A stretch of DNA of 64,000 nt, taken from assembly GCA_944548615.1 (NCBI GenBank), contig OX155964.1, forward strand, positions 16,232,484 through 16,296,483, in the 5' to 3' direction. Below, piece by piece: positions 32,651 to 45,168 of this stretch. A program made the position numbers and the translations under genes. Every line of letters begins with the position of its first letter. Within the stretch, counting starts at the first letter, position 1. The notes beneath the pieces are model-generated. The model ran no database searches. It was not told the origin of the DNA and was given only the letters and a program-made list of their open reading frames with translations. The stretch comes from Micropterix aruncella. Its lineage: Eukaryota > Arthropoda > Insecta > Lepidoptera > Micropterigidae.

Positions 32651-32786
32651 GGACGCGTCCCGTGTTAACCGCGAGTGAATCCAGACTGTAGAATTGCACT
32701 ATATTCTTATAAATTTATTATTTAATTATAATTTAGAGGTGAGAAAATTTTAAAATATGTTGACACTTAGAATTTAAATTTCGAAT

Positions 32787-33985
32787 CAAACAAAAAACAT
32801 TTGTTATTACTATTATGTCATCATTACTATTATTACTAATTATTCTTTATTACACAAAATAAAAAATATACACCAAAAAAGAGTGATACAGCACGAAACG
32901 AAAGCCAAACAACAACTGATGGCCTACTTGACACCCGCCGCGATTGCAGCCCTTCGTCTCGCATCGACTCACTAAGTAAAACCAACCACTATCGCCATCT
33001 ATTGCCAATCAATAACTTTCCAATCTATTGCTATTGCTAATCTAATGCTATTGCCAATCAATAACATCAATAACTTTTTACCCAAAGCGAATTAAAATAA
33101 ACTGTCATATAAGTAATCTGTCATATAAGTTTCTTGTTATGGAGGGTGGGCCCAAAAAGTGGCATTCTCCTTTGCACCATAAATTTGTTTAAGCAAAAGC
33201 CAAGCTAGCTATTTTTTTCAAAATTGACTTATTTTAATGCAAATATGGTAGGCGATTAAACAATTTCAGAACTTAAGTACTATGCACAAAAATATTTTTA
33301 ACATTGAGTCAATGGCAATGTCCCCCAACTAGTTCGGGGTATGCTCTAAGGTAAACATTTCACTTTGAATATGTTTGCTAAATACTCTAATTATAAAAAT
33401 TGCATTTCTGTTAATTTCTGAATCTCTGTTAGTATATTGAAAAATTTAAAAATCATTAAATCATTTATGAAACAAAAATAAAGATGAAAAAATATTAGAA
33501 ATAACTAAATACTTAAAAGTAGGAGAGGAAAATTAAAACGTCAGCGAAAAAAAACAATCAAAATAAAAAAACATAAAAACGTTGTAATATTTATAACTTT
33601 GATCTAAATAAAATACGCCTCATATTATCAGCAAATCAGTCAAAAGCAAACTAATCTCTTAGTGGAAATACTTTCAAAAGACCTAAAAATCTCGCTGGCT
33701 AATCACAGACGACCGCTTACACTCAATCACGGCTGTCAAAACGTCTTTCGGTTTTCTGACGATCGATCCATTCGGTGCAAAGTTCAAGCAAAAACGTACT
33801 TACCCTACATTATTGCTCCAAGAACACTATTGTTGTTTTTACTTTCGAAAAAAAATACACCATATTACACGCGAAGTATGTAAATAGGGAAAGTCTTGTT
33901 GTCGAGAAAAAAAAATGAATTTGAGTTCGCGCCGGATCTCCATGTTTAGAGATAGTGGGAATCCAAAAAAAAGTGATTTCTGGAA
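32787..33985. other. Unassigned AT-rich sequence
   Basis: 32990-33070 has a degenerate 'attgcta / caatcaataac' minisatellite. The remainder shows no coding or repeat structure that I can support. Confidence 0.35.
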
Positions 33986-33988
33986 AAT

Positions 33989-34013
33989 GTATGTGTGTGT
34001 GTGTGTGTGTGTT

Positions 34014-34045
<32 letters not shown>

Positions 34046-34066
34046 GGTGTGTGTGCGCGCGTGGTT
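33989..34066. repeat. Compound (GT)n(GA)n(GT)n microsatellite
   Basis: GT repeats pass into about ten GA units and then back to GT and a short GC run. The alternating purine-pyrimidine blocks could adopt non-B structures. Confidence 0.95.
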
Positions 34067-34159
34067 TTTTGTAGCCGCTCTATCTCAGAACCTACGCAAC
34101 CAATCAAGACAAAATTACCTACAATAAGTTAATAGTAAAACACATTTTAAAAAACAAGC

Positions 34160-34600
34160 TTTTATTAAAAATTCTCCGTCCCGAGCCAACCCTGGGTGCA
34201 GCAGCCATGCCATAGTGGAACTTAGAAGGGGCTATCATAATTAAATTTTATACAGAATTTCGTGTCTCTGCTGTCGACCGTTGAAGAGTCCCCTCGTTTT
34301 GAAGCCAACCCTGGGTGCAGCAGCCCTGTCGCAGTAAACTTAGAACGGGCTATCATAATTGAATGCTTGTACAAAATTTCGTTTCTGTGCTGTTGACCGT
34401 TGAGGAGTGCCCTCGTTGGGAGCCAACCCATATTGCAGCCATGCTATGTTGAAATTTAGAACAGGCTATCATAGTTGAATGCGTATACAATATTTTGTGC
34501 TGTTGACTGTGTAAGAGTAGCCTCGTCGGGAGCCAATCCTTGATTTAGAATCAGGTCATGCTCAACATAAAAATGCATTGTCATCGGAACTACCTTAACA
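34160..34600. repeat. Tandem repeat, three ~120-bp monomers, same family as 5925-6300
   Basis: Monomers contain 'gccaaccctgggtgcagcag', 'gggctatcataattgaatg', 'aaaatttcgt-tctgtgctgt' and 'gaccgttga-gagt-ccctcg'. The array ends 'aaaaatgcattgtcatcgga', as the 6-kb array does. Confidence 0.85.
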
Positions 34601-36052
34601 AGTAAAATCTTAACTTTATAAGGATAAGAGGAAGTAAAGTCGAGATTTCAAAAACTGACATGATATATCCTCCATTTAGTTTCAAAATGGCCCTTTCAGA
34701 ATTTAAAAAAATCATAAATCTGGTAATCCTGAAAAGATAAATAATTATGAATTAGAGTTCTAAGGACATTGGTTAAAACTCCTGCTTATGTCATTTTTCG
34801 TCATCCTTATAAGGTTTGAATTAAATAAATTGCAATCCTAATTTAATATAAATATTAAATTTTATACGTCATAACTTCGTTATTCTTAACGCTAGAAAGA
34901 AAAACAAAGGCTAGTTAGAATCGTGTGAATATGTCTGTCATTTATTGATATTTTTAATAGTTAACGATTTTGATAATTAAATTTTAAAATAATAAGTAGT
35001 AAATGAACTGAAAATCATATTAATAGACAATACCTAGAACAGCAACGTACTGTATGTTGCTTCATTCAGACGAAATTCGAGAAAGTAAATGAGTGTAACG
35101 AACAATTTTTATTATCGTGAATTGACATATGGTAGTTTTAGGCCAACAGCAATATGTCTTTAAAGTTAAATCGTTAATGATTGTATTTGACAATAATAAC
35201 AATGTGTCTTTAAAATATAATCGTTAATGATAATAAAATCGTTAAAATAAAATCGTTAATTTTCGTTAATGATAATTTATGGTTTTATCCTATTGACATA
35301 TGAAGTGGATAAGTTTGATTTTGCATATTTACCTCTCATATGGTCTCTCATATCTAACTCTCATATAGCCCCGTATACTGAAGCGTTCAACAGCAATCTT
35401 CGATTTTCTTAGCTTATCTAAAATTTTATCCTTACTTATCTACAATTTATCTATCTACGATTTAACCTATCTCCATTTTTTTAATGTACATAGTTTAGAA
35501 CTTTCTTACCAACGTCTTAGTCTAAGAGTAAATATAAAAATATGTCACTGTAGATACAACTTACATAATAAATATCCAGAGCTTCACGAAATTCATTCAC
35601 TCATAAAGGTAGTCCGTCTAATACATAGAACCTTATTTAATAATGGAAATTTAAGTAAGTTGCTTTCCATTCCACCAAAATAATTTCAAAAATTATTGTC
35701 ACACTAAGATTCGTTGTGTTTCTATGAATTTTTGATGACCAAAACATCTATATTTCAGAGTTTTGTTGTGATTTCTGTTAAAAACGAATACCAAAGGAGA
35801 CTATTAACTATATAGAGACATACAATTATTATATTCACAGGTGAAGCATTGTATAATAAAATGTAACAACAGTAAAATAATAGCCTCTACTTGATATTAT
35901 CTATACCGTATCGGTATAACAATGGAGGAAAGTGAAAAGTTAAATGTTTAAACAGCATGAAATCACGCTTTAAGGCGATGTCTAGGTGTAGGTAAAATAC
36001 ATATGTGTATGTAAGTGTTCGTTCGTTCGTTAAACGTGTCCGGGCCGATTTA
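34601..36052. other. Unassigned AT-rich sequence
   Basis: Contains a loose 'aaatcgttaatgataata' repeat at 35165-35275 and a near-inverted pair of 'attgacatatg' words at 35121 and 35293. No gene. Confidence 0.35.
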
Positions 36053-36400
36053 TGACATGTCTCTCCAAAAATATGCGGCCTGGATGGCCTTGTCGTTTGC
36101 CTCTTGTAGATCCTGGTGTGTGATGGAGGTTGACAGTTGCGGGAAGGATCGGAGGTAGTCTTTATTCTGCAGAGTTCTCGGTGTAGCCCCAGCGAAGGCG
36201 ATTAGCTCGGCATCTTGCCACACCCACCCTCAGTCTGTTCAGACTGCGCCAGGTGGTGAAGGGCAGATGGGACCCCGGTGATATCTGTTCCTTAACATCC
36301 TTTCCAAGTGAAGCCTTCCATTGAGTTAAGCGGTTCGATGATTGACTGCCATGGACAGTGGCGGCGCTAGACCACACTTGGACGTCGGCGAAATTATGTA
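36053..36400 (-). pseudogene. LINE ORF2 C-terminal fragment (different clade)
   Basis: The minus strand encodes FTTWRSLNRLRVGVARCRAN followed by RLRWGY, and after a frameshift LQEANDKAIQAAYFWRDMS and a stop. The 'W-xLNRLRxGVxRC' motif and the 'EAN--A---A-YW-D' end are typical of the C-terminus of LINE proteins of the type with a final zinc-knuckle-like region, whose Cys part is lost here. It is 5'-truncated. Confidence 0.75.
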
Positions 36401-38364
36401 GGTTCGCGAGGCCTTTTTTATTTCCCAGTCAAAAAGAAAACTTTAGATTACATGAGCCGAATTATAGTGAAACTAATGTATGAGTAAACGAGTTTTATTG
36501 CTAATCAAATGATGTTAAAAAATACACAAATAGAAATTAAAATAGACGAACTTTTCGGCTTTTGGCCTTACCGAACTTTTTCAGGATTATGTCATAGCTA
36601 ATACCATTGATTTTATAGTTTAATAAAATCAATGATAAAGAGTAACACAACACAGCCAGATCGCAGTATACCATGTGGTCAGATAACAGACCTTCAGGGT
36701 CTAGTTGGCTGTGCGATTTCGCCTCATTTCGGATATGCTAGCATTTTTATATGCGTAGATTTATGTTTTTCGATATATTAATGTTGGTTTTCAACAATTC
36801 TTTATGAACTTAAAAAAAAAGTTGCTCGTACAGACAGCAGGATTTATTTTTTTGCAAAAAAATGTCAGAATTTTCTCCAAAAATGTTTTAAACTTCCACT
36901 TAAGAAAAGACCCAAGAGTAACGAAGTACCTCGTCTTCTAGTTAGACCTAGAAATATGGTTATAATTGGGTTTTGCGCCGGTTACAAAGAGCTTCGACTT
37001 AAGGCCGAGCTACATCTCGAGGTGGTACTAGTAGATAATAGTTTTAAAATTAATTTGTTAACTACAAAAAAATATTTTATTATTGTAGGTAGATTTCCTT
37101 GTTTTAAAAGTATTCCTCTAATTTTAGGAAATGCTTATCCTACAGTAACTATTCAAATGTCCGTACTGAGGGAGGATAATTTTTATTATTATTTTTTTTT
37201 CATAGAATAACCAAATTTATATAGTGATAATTTAAAATATATCGAACAATATTAATAGGTATATTAAAGTTACATAATCGTGAATTAAACGAAATCATTA
37301 AAATTTAAATTAATCTTAAACAATAAATATAGCCAGTTGTTACATTACATTTTCATCGCGTCCAATTGACGGCTAAAAACCGCTCTTGGACCTGTCAAAA
37401 TAATTGTGTTAGGTAGTAAGTCTCGTTACTACTCTTTACTGAACATACATAGGTAGTCAAGAATTTGACTACTAGATTGTCAAACTATAAATATAGATAA
37501 TCAAAATAGAAGCCTAATATTTGAAATAGTCAATATTTCGAAAAGATACTTAAAAAAATATTCATCGTAGTATTCAAATTGTCAGTAAAATGTTAAATAA
37601 TCAAATTAAAGCTAAAAACTTCACTTTAAAAACTAAAACTACAAAGACATATAAGACCACATAAAACAACCAGGTAATTAAGCTCTACTTTTTAAGTCAT
37701 TTAAATGGGCACAATATTTGAAAATATGAAATGTTTGAAATGTTATACATTACATTACAAAAGCAAAAATGTCGTTGAAAGGGTTTTATTATAATGACCA
37801 TCAATAAATATATATTTTATATATTTTTGTGTCTGTTTACGATAAGATCGAAATAGAGCGTTTTGATATTTTTTCTGGTTATGTTTATTTATACATATAT
37901 TTTATTAAACTATTACAATACATTTCAAATTTGTCTCAAGAACCATTTTCTGAAATTATTGCTCTCACTACTCTGTATATACTACATACTTTCAATCCAC
38001 TAGATCGCTGCACACTTAGCCCAATTATCTAGCCTTGAACTCGCTTGAAGAGTCCGTCGGCCGTGAAGTTGAGCGAACGAACGAAAGGTGCGACTGCATG
38101 ATTTAATTTCACTTTCTCTTAAGAGTACGGCCGGTCGCCCCTAGCTCGTGTTGCACCGCACTTCGCCGATCGTCATCTGACACAGAAACCGAAAGCGGAA
38201 TATTTTTGGCAGCCGATCGTTAAAACCTCGCTCCGTAAACTATATGCACTCCTTCAACGACATGCTTTTACATACATGCCAATCAAAATAATTGTTTAGT
38301 GTAACAAGGATGGCTCCAATTGAAACGATGGCTCCAATCGAGTAGGCTCCAATCCATCTTTATA
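36401..38364. other. Unassigned; GC-richer island at 38040-38260
   Basis: Mostly AT-rich, without supported genes. 38040-38260 is locally GC-rich with several CpG words and no long frame. It could be a promoter or a non-coding first exon. Confidence 0.3.
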
Positions 38365-38481
38365 CAGTAGAACTTCAATTATCCGAACTCCGACTATCCG
38401 AATTGCTGATTATCCGAAAGGAAGACGGATAGAAAAATTAGGACGGAAACGAGCAAACCTACACTTTTACACTTCGCGTCA

Positions 38482-38675
38482 GTGCTTAAAAAGGAAGATG
38501 GAAGTTCTCCAAGAAAATCAATAAAGGCAGCAACAAACAAAGATTTAGAAGATGCCGCTTGCCGGTTTTTGCAGAAACGTTTTATGGGAAACCCAATGTC
38601 GGGTCCGATTCTTTGTAAAAAATCTAAAATCTTACTCGAGAATCTTGATTGTTCATCCTTTGAAGCAAGTAACGA
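38482..38675 (+). pseudogene. Tigger transposase, CENP-B/Tc5-type HTH fragment
   Basis: The frame reads RFLQKRFMGNPMSGPILCKK, then SKILLENLDCSSFEASN. This matches the 'W-LQ-R-xGNPISGPxLxEKAKxL' DNA-binding domain of pogo/Tigger and CENP-B proteins. It is cut at FEASN by the nested element. The frame resumes after the second target duplication (39295-39302) with DWLFFFK, equivalent to the family's 'SDGWL-RFK'. The DDE catalytic domain is absent. Confidence 0.85.
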
Positions 38676-39294
38676 CCGGTCTAGGACAATTGGGCGCGGC
38701 CAACTGGGCGCGGCCGCCTGGGCGCTAGGCCAACTGGGCGCAGGTACAACTGGGCGCGAGCCAAGTGGGCGCGGGACAGGTGGGTGCCAAAATTATATTT
38801 TGCAATATATTTACATATTTTTTTATTGTGACTGACGAGAAATATTTTTATTGCTACATTATATAAAAATTAACTAATGGCGAAACATTAACTTCGTAGC
38901 TATACTGTGATACACCCGTTTCAGAGCTAGCGTTTACATGGGATTTCACATTTACATAATAAATACTTAACCCCTAGAGCCCTAATTGGCCGATATTGGC
39001 CACATCACGATTCAGCGTGACGGACCCGTTTTAATTTTATTTTAATTTATTTATTTTTATTTTATTATGTTTTATTATATAATTATATTTTTTATATAAT
39101 GTAGCAATAAAAATATTTCTCGTCAGTCACAATAAATAAATATATAAATATATTGCATAATATAACTTTGGCGCCCACCTGTCCCGCGCCCAGTTGTCCC
39201 TGCGCCCAGTTGGACTAGCGCCCGGTTGGCGGCGCCCAGTTAGCATCGCCCAGTCGGCCGCACCCAGTTGGCCGCGTCCACTTGTCCCATCCCC
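38676..39294. mobile_element. Fold-back element with 8-bp target duplication and GGGCGC-rich arms
   Basis: AGTAACGA is duplicated at 38668-38675 and 39295-39302. The arms (about 190 bp each) consist of tandem 'aactgggcgcgg'-like units followed by an AT-rich block ending 'gacgagaaatatttttattg', in inverse orientation. About 240 bp separate the arms. The tandem-repeat arms recall Foldback-type elements. No protein is encoded. Its superfamily is uncertain, but an 8-bp duplication fits hAT-like enzymes. Confidence 0.9.
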
Positions 39295-39697
39295 AGTAAC
39301 GATTGGCTCTTTTTCTTTAAAAGTAGTTTGCTTCGTATTTTCAATATACATACAGTAATGAAATAAAATAGAACCTTTTTTCGGCAAAAAATCAATTATC
39401 CGATTTTTTAATTATCCGAATGGGGCCCGGTCCCAATTGATTCGGTTAATTGGAGTTCTACTGTATTTATTTAATTTCATGTACATTGTTTTGATTTAAA
39501 TATGTAATACAAAATGTTGAAAATTCAACAGTGGAGCAGGCGAAGAATAACTTGAATGCACGACTAAGAACATCGATGAGGAACGTCTTCAATATTGATA
39601 TTGTCCTCGTTTTAGCTGACAGCTGGGAAAAGTAAGCAAACAACTGAGTAAAGCTGATCGAACACACCTACGCTACCGCTCAAACGTATTTGGGCTC

Positions 39698-40645
39698 CCA
39701 TTTTTTATTGTACTGATTGTAGAAAAGCGTATGTATTTAAAAAAAAAACCTGTTTTAAGCACGTTTGAGTACTTTCCCTAAATGCATTTATATCGCTCAT
39801 GAATGTGTTTAATTGCCTATTACCTAGCTGGCCAGAATCCCTATAAAGGTTTTGGACATTAATGAACGTTCTGGTATAATAGGGTAATTTAAAATTTCTG
39901 GGAAGAATTTATTAATTTTATTGTCGGTAGCCCTAATTATATTATCTTATTATAGATCATTTAGGCGTTGTTCGTCTAAATAAACTTTAATAAGAAAATA
40001 TAATTAGGCCTATCTACAATAAAAAGAATAAATCCTTCCCAGAATTTTTAAATTACCCTTTTATACTGGAATTAAGTGAAATTTAGAAAATGCATATTTT
40101 ATTGTCTATTTTTAAGCATATTTTATAACGTCCCTGAAGTGCATTTATATCGCTCATAAATCGACTTTGTTTAAGTGCCTATTATCTAGTAGGCCATAAT
40201 CCCTATAATAAAGATATTAGACATTAAAAGTTTAATTATAAAAATGTAATTTAAAAAATTCTGGGAAGAAATTATTTATTTTATTGAATATTTATTGTAT
40301 TGTATTAATATACATTTTACTGTATGTCAATTATATTTTCTTATTAGAGTTTATTTAAGCAAATAACGCCTAAATAAGCATTGATAAGAAAATATAAGTA
40401 GGGCTAACTACAAAATGAAAAATTTTCCCAAGTATGTCTAAAATGTAAAAATGACCCATTTATTTATAAACTTTCATTAACGTCCGATGCCTATAATATA
40501 GGGATTATGGCCTACTAGGTAGCAGGCGCTTAAGCAAGTTTTATTTATGATCGATATAAGGGTACTTGGGGGAAGTACCCAAAAGTTCTCAAAATATATT
40601 TAAAAAATTACGCTTTTATATAATCAGTACAATAAAAAGTGTATA
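39698..40645. repeat. Compound palindromic element (~0.95 kb)
   Basis: The left end 'attttttattgtactgatt' and the right end (its inverse near 40620-40640) bound nested inverted copies of two modules. One carries 'gcatttatatcgctcat-aa' and 'ggcca-aatccctata'. The other is an inner hairpin 'taattatatt-tcttatta' / 'taataagaaaatata'. Module 1 occurs twice in direct orientation (39775, 40137) and once inverted (about 40440-40570). Confidence 0.75.
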
Positions 40646-41470
40646 CCCACTGTATTTTTATGACTTAGCCTCAAATTAGAAGCTTGGATATCGGTCTATA
40701 AAACTTTATTTATTTAATACTCTGCTCGTATCCTTAAAATATGAATTGAACCACTTTAATGCCTTATTTTAAAATGCACATATGTAATTCTAGGACAATT
40801 CACATAGTCATAAAGCACATAGAGCTTTCACATAGAGATAAATGGACCGCATTGCCATTTGTATATAATATACTCCATGAGAGGAAACAAAACACCTCTA
40901 CATTGCATTAGGCGCCAGGGTGTAAACCTCTGAGAATATAAATATGAGATCTGTATATCCAAAACCTACTTTATCCACATCATTGAAAAACAGCGGGGCC
41001 CAAAAACCAGGACGAATAGGATTTATTTTCATATGGAAATAAATCGACATTGTAACACCCCAACGTATAGTCGAGTATCGGTTCAGTAGGTACTTAAGTA
41101 ATGCTCAGCCAAGTATTTCCTGTATACAGTGCGGATTTATGTATTGTATGTGTTTGATAGACGAGAAATCCAGCCAACACTAAGTATGGCTCAAGTATGG
41201 CCAACCAATCGGCAATACTGTTTGCGTATTAAATGTGGAATATATATTTTTTCATAAACCGCTTTAAAATAAATAAACAAACCTTTATTTCGTATGAAAA
41301 ATAACGCTTGCCATCGGTTATTTATGCTTATTGATTTTTAAATGTAGGTTTTGTCATTATATTCGTAATGTTCTCTGATTGCCAGTGATAGACAAATAAA
41401 TTAATAGTTTTATAAAAACACTAAAAACACGTTTTCATAAAAGCACGTAAAAACCAAAAAAGGTTTGTTA
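40646..41470. other. Unassigned sequence
   Basis: AT-rich, no supported feature. Confidence 0.3.
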
Positions 41471-41900
41471 TAACTTTGAAACCTGATCGTGTTCAAAGTC
41501 CATTACGTGACCTTTCTCACAAGTGCAAACACGACTATGATACGATATTCCATCATGGAATGCCAGTTCCTCTCTTCCGGCTTCATCATCAGACCTTGAA
41601 ACTTAATCGTGGTCAAAGTTCATTACAAGGCCTTTCTAACAAGTCCAAACACGGCCATGATACGATATTCTGTCATGGAATGGCAGTGCCTATCTTCCGG
41701 CTTCATCGTCAGACCTTAAAACCTAATCGTGGTCAAAGTTCATTCCAAGACTTTTCTAACAAGTCCAAACACAGCTATGATACGATGTTCCATCATGAAG
41801 TTCCAGTTCATATCTTCCGACTCCATCATCAGATCAGTTCGACAGTACCATATTATTGTATTGTCATCAGAACTACATACAGCTGCCAATTTTCATGACG
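41471..41900 (+). repeat. Tandem repeat, three ~123-bp monomers, alternative type
   Basis: Three monomers contain 'aatcgtggtcaaagttcatt', 'tctaacaagtccaaacac', 'atgatacgatattc-atcatg' and 'atcttccg-ct-catc-tcag'. They are read through by one open frame (41476-41898) only because the unit length is a multiple of three. The array is followed by 'tattgtcatcagaactacat', the same landmark that ends the arrays at 6340 and 34570. Confidence 0.85.
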
Positions 41901-42462
41901 CTACGATCCTTGGAAGATGGTTAAATTAGTTACCGTAGATTCCATTACATAGTTACATACAGGTCGACCTAATAAAAGCTTGTTAAAAACAAGCCATGTC
42001 GGTCGCCGCGTAGCCGCCATGTTGGTTGTTTTAATCGTGCTCGCATTCGCGTTCGCTGTCATACTCCCATAGTTTTCGTGATTCCTGGGACTATTTTTGT
42101 TTTTGCGCTATAAACGCACACACAGCACGGCAAAATAAACAAAATTCAAACCGCCGTCGGCAGGGTCGTTAAAATGTATAATTTGTAGAAGTTTTCAGTT
42201 CAATAGGAAAAAGAAACAAAATCCAAGAGGTACATAATAAATGGAAATGCCATCGAAATACACAAGAAAGCCGAAACACAAAAACGGAAAACGAGCGAAA
42301 ATGGCGTCTGACATTTCAAAATAATCCTCAAGTAGAGGTGATCTGATACCTAGCACCAACCCATTACCGCCATCTTGGACCAAACTATAAAATGAAAACT
42401 CCATGGTACTCAGGTATGACATAAGTATGGGTTAGTACTGAAGTATTGACTAATACTCGGCT
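41901..42462. other. Unassigned; CpG-rich patch at 42000-42160
   Basis: 42000-42160 is enriched in CpG and could be a promoter or first exon. The adjacent sequence has a short minus frame without a domain. Confidence 0.3.
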
Positions 42463-42896
42463 ACACTGAAAAAAAAAATAACGATCTTTCCACATGTTTC
42501 CACGACGGAAATACGCATGTTTTCACAAGGATTACGTATATAGCTTGGACTGTGGTCCATACGTATGAATTAACATGATGCGTAACGATGTAGGCGCGAC
42601 GGTAGTTACCGTGCCGTTATGTTAAAATATAATGTTATCTCATTACGTCGCGACCTTAGGATCTCGCTTCTAACATGACAGCATGTAGTAGTATACGTAC
42701 GGCTATAGTCGGACATATAAATCATATTGAAATTAAAGTATAATGTTATTTCTATATTGATACATATAATCTAGTAATGGAGTTCCAACAAAATTCCTTG
42801 TAATTTAACAAAATTACAATTGAAACATCGTTTTCCTGTATAAAACCGTAATAACAAAATAGTAACGTAGGAATCAATCCAATTTTTTCTGAGTGT
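42463..42896. repeat. Possible MITE with weak terminal repeats
   Basis: The left 'acactgaaaaaaa' and the right 'ttttttctgagtgt' are roughly inverse. The interior is balanced, non-coding sequence with 'aatataatgttat' twice. No target duplication could be fixed. Confidence 0.35.
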
Positions 42897-43552
42897 ATGA
42901 ATTCGGATGTTATACATCCCAAATATGCATCGACCTATGGAGAATCCCAATCCAGTATTAGTTTACTTTCGGCCAAAAATGGATAAAGCAAGTTTTGATT
43001 GTATACACCATAAATAACTAATCTATACGTATGCCTACATTTTTTAACTCACAACGGACTAAATCTAGTTAGAAATACAATATGCTAGTCAAAGTGTCTT
43101 TTATGTTTAAACTTCCGTAAACATTTTCTCAACTGCCGCCATACTTAATCATACTCAAGTACGTGCTCATCACCAGAAACGAGAGTTTTGTGTGCCTATT
43201 GAAAAAATACCGCTCGTTTCATTGGCGACGTTCAAATAAACTGCTATCACACTGACACCATTTTTACTTACTTTCTTGCTCGTTATACGCACGTATATCT
43301 ACTGGAATGAAAGTGCAGAGCATTAATAATAATTGTGTAAATAATAAATTGTAAGCTAATTATACGTTCCCCAAATTCATTGAGTGAAATATCTGGCGAA
43401 TGTGTTACATAGACGTATACTTTATTTAATGCTTTTTCTCTTTCGATATACGTATTTAATTCTGGAAACTGTTTCTGTTTAATTCTTTCTTTCTCTTTTT
43501 CTCTCGCTTCCACGATTTTCATAGTTTTTAAGTATTGAGCAACTCCAGTGTT
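42897..43552. other. Unassigned sequence
   Basis: A minus-strand frame at 43283-43522 is Lys/Glu-rich at its start, but no domain is recognised. Confidence 0.3.
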
Positions 43553-44035
43553 TTATTGTCCTTTTAATGACCATGGGACATATTAATGTATATTGTGTCC
43601 AATAACTTTAAAAATCCTTTTATTAATTATCGTATTTGAATAATTTATAAATTGTATTTTGCCCATGTTACATGACAATCTATTAGCAGAAAATAAAATA
43701 TTGTTAAAAAATATACCGTTTCTTTTAAATATCGCAAATGACCAACGGCCTCTGGTGATTTTAAATAAATAAATAAAATATTTATGGCGACTTTTTAATT
43801 TGTTTTTTTTTTTTTTAGTACGTTTTTTATCATGTCTGATTTTTAAGTTAAATAATCAAATAATCAAATTTTGAAAAAAGTTGTAACTTTGCATCCTATG
43901 GACTACAGGGATGCTTATTTCTCATCAATTTATACAAGCTCTATTGAAACAATTTTTACAAAACTTGACATACATGGTATTTACATCGCCCTTTAACTCT
44001 ACCGCAAAGCTTATCAAAGGGTTAAGGCTTAGTAA
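43553..44035 (+). repeat. Dispersed repeat R2, copy 1
   Basis: Aligns along its length with 62745-63240. Shared landmarks are 'catgggacatat', 'atcgcaaatgaccaacg', 'ttaaataaataaata-tattt', 'atggcgactttt', 'atttacatcgccctttaac' and a final 'caaagggtta'. The ends loosely fit a piggyBac-type TTAACCCTTT terminus. Confidence 0.7.
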
Positions 44036-44917
44036 CAGGGAAAAATGCACTTCCCGTGTGAGGAGAGCATTCTTACAAATAATTCTGATCTCAATTATAT
44101 ACGGATAGGTAATCAAAGACCCAAAGTACGATGTAAACAAACATTAATACGGCAATGTTGCCAGAAATCCATAGACAAAAATCGACAAAAATGATCATAA
44201 AGATTTTTCCTGTGAGGATCATAAAAATCGATATAGAGATGTAAAATGAAAACTCATTTATTAATATCAGAGTCAAAGAATTCTATTCGAATTCAAGAAA
44301 AAAAGACCATTCTAATCGAATTAGAAAACTTTTGAAATTTATTAGTTTTTTAATTATATTTGGCTAAACATCGCTTGGTTGATTATTTTCTGGAGTTATT
44401 ATTAAAAGCTGATATAAAAAATGCTGAATTGTTATGAAAAGTTCATGAATTTTGAAAGATTTCCATCGTTTCAAAAGGATTAATCAACTTCATGACTTAT
44501 ATAAATTGACAATGGAATATGTTATTTAATCTTAAAATCAAAATAGTCATTTTAGTTAGTTTTATTCAATATTGCTCCACGTATTTCTCGTGATAGATGA
44601 AAAAATATTTTTGCCCGGTGCGCCAAAAATATAAGAAGAAGCTGCCCAAACGCCCCTCCCCTTTCCCAACCCCCCGCTACTTTCAGTGGTACACTGAGGA
44701 CAAAGACTTTAATAGTGGCTCATTCCCGATAAGGTTGGCCATTGCTGGTTTAAAGAGATTCGCTGGGAGGCGCGAAAGCGGTGTTTAGTAGTTTTTAAGT
44801 CATGGGCCAAAAGATAGACAGACAGAAAAAAAGTAAGTATATTGGCTTCTATTTCTCACAAATATCTTCCAAATATTTTTTCCAATATATCTTCTGTGTA
44901 CAGACACGGCTCCTTTA
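44036..44917. other. Unassigned sequence
   Basis: 44640-44790 is GC-richer with an open + frame containing PKRPSPFPTPRYFQWYTEDK. No family is recognised. Confidence 0.3.
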
Positions 44918-44963
44918 CGTTTTTATTATATGTAAGCAGGGGTGCATACATATAATAAAAACG
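44918..44963. repeat. 17-bp perfect hairpin
   Basis: 'cgtttttattatatgta' and its exact complement flank a 12-nt loop 'agcaggggtgca'. Confidence 0.85.
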
Positions 44964-45168
44964 ATTCAAATTACCATTCTCCCAGTACCAAGGAAGAGCA
45001 GTGGGTTGCTGTTGGTGAGCGCAGCCAGTATTTTTCTTTCCGCCGGGGAAGGTTCCACGGGTTCCGAAACGTCCGGCTTGATTTTGGCATGCACTACAGC
45101 CAATTTCAAAAAGTTTTCTGAAAATATAAACAGCCAAATATCCCATTGGATTTCATGTTACCATACTA

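Larger units (their letters stand above)
31603..32786 (-). repeat. Segmental duplication, copy 1 (partner 47884-49326)
   Basis: Apart from one insertion in the partner, the two copies match end to end at about 95%. Each runs from the SINE body module through a clip/serine-protease pseudogene to 'gaaaatttt-aaatatgttg'. Sequence outside both edges is unrelated. Both left edges abut AT-rich simple sequence. Confidence 0.9.
38365..39463 (+). mobile_element. Tigger/pogo-type transposon remnant
   Basis: Ends CAGTAGAACTTCAATTATCC and the inverse of CAGTAGAACTCCAATTAACC form terminal repeats, with TA on both sides. Extra 'attatccga' words follow at each end, as in Tigger elements. An N-terminal transposase fragment lies inside. 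Removing the nested fold-back leaves only about 470 bp, so most of the transposase was deleted before that insertion. Confidence 0.9.

Noticed and set aside
41476..41898. 140-codon frame with three internal repeats
   Set aside because: The tandem monomer length is a multiple of three, so the frame stays open through the repeat. The monomer is part of a dispersed element.
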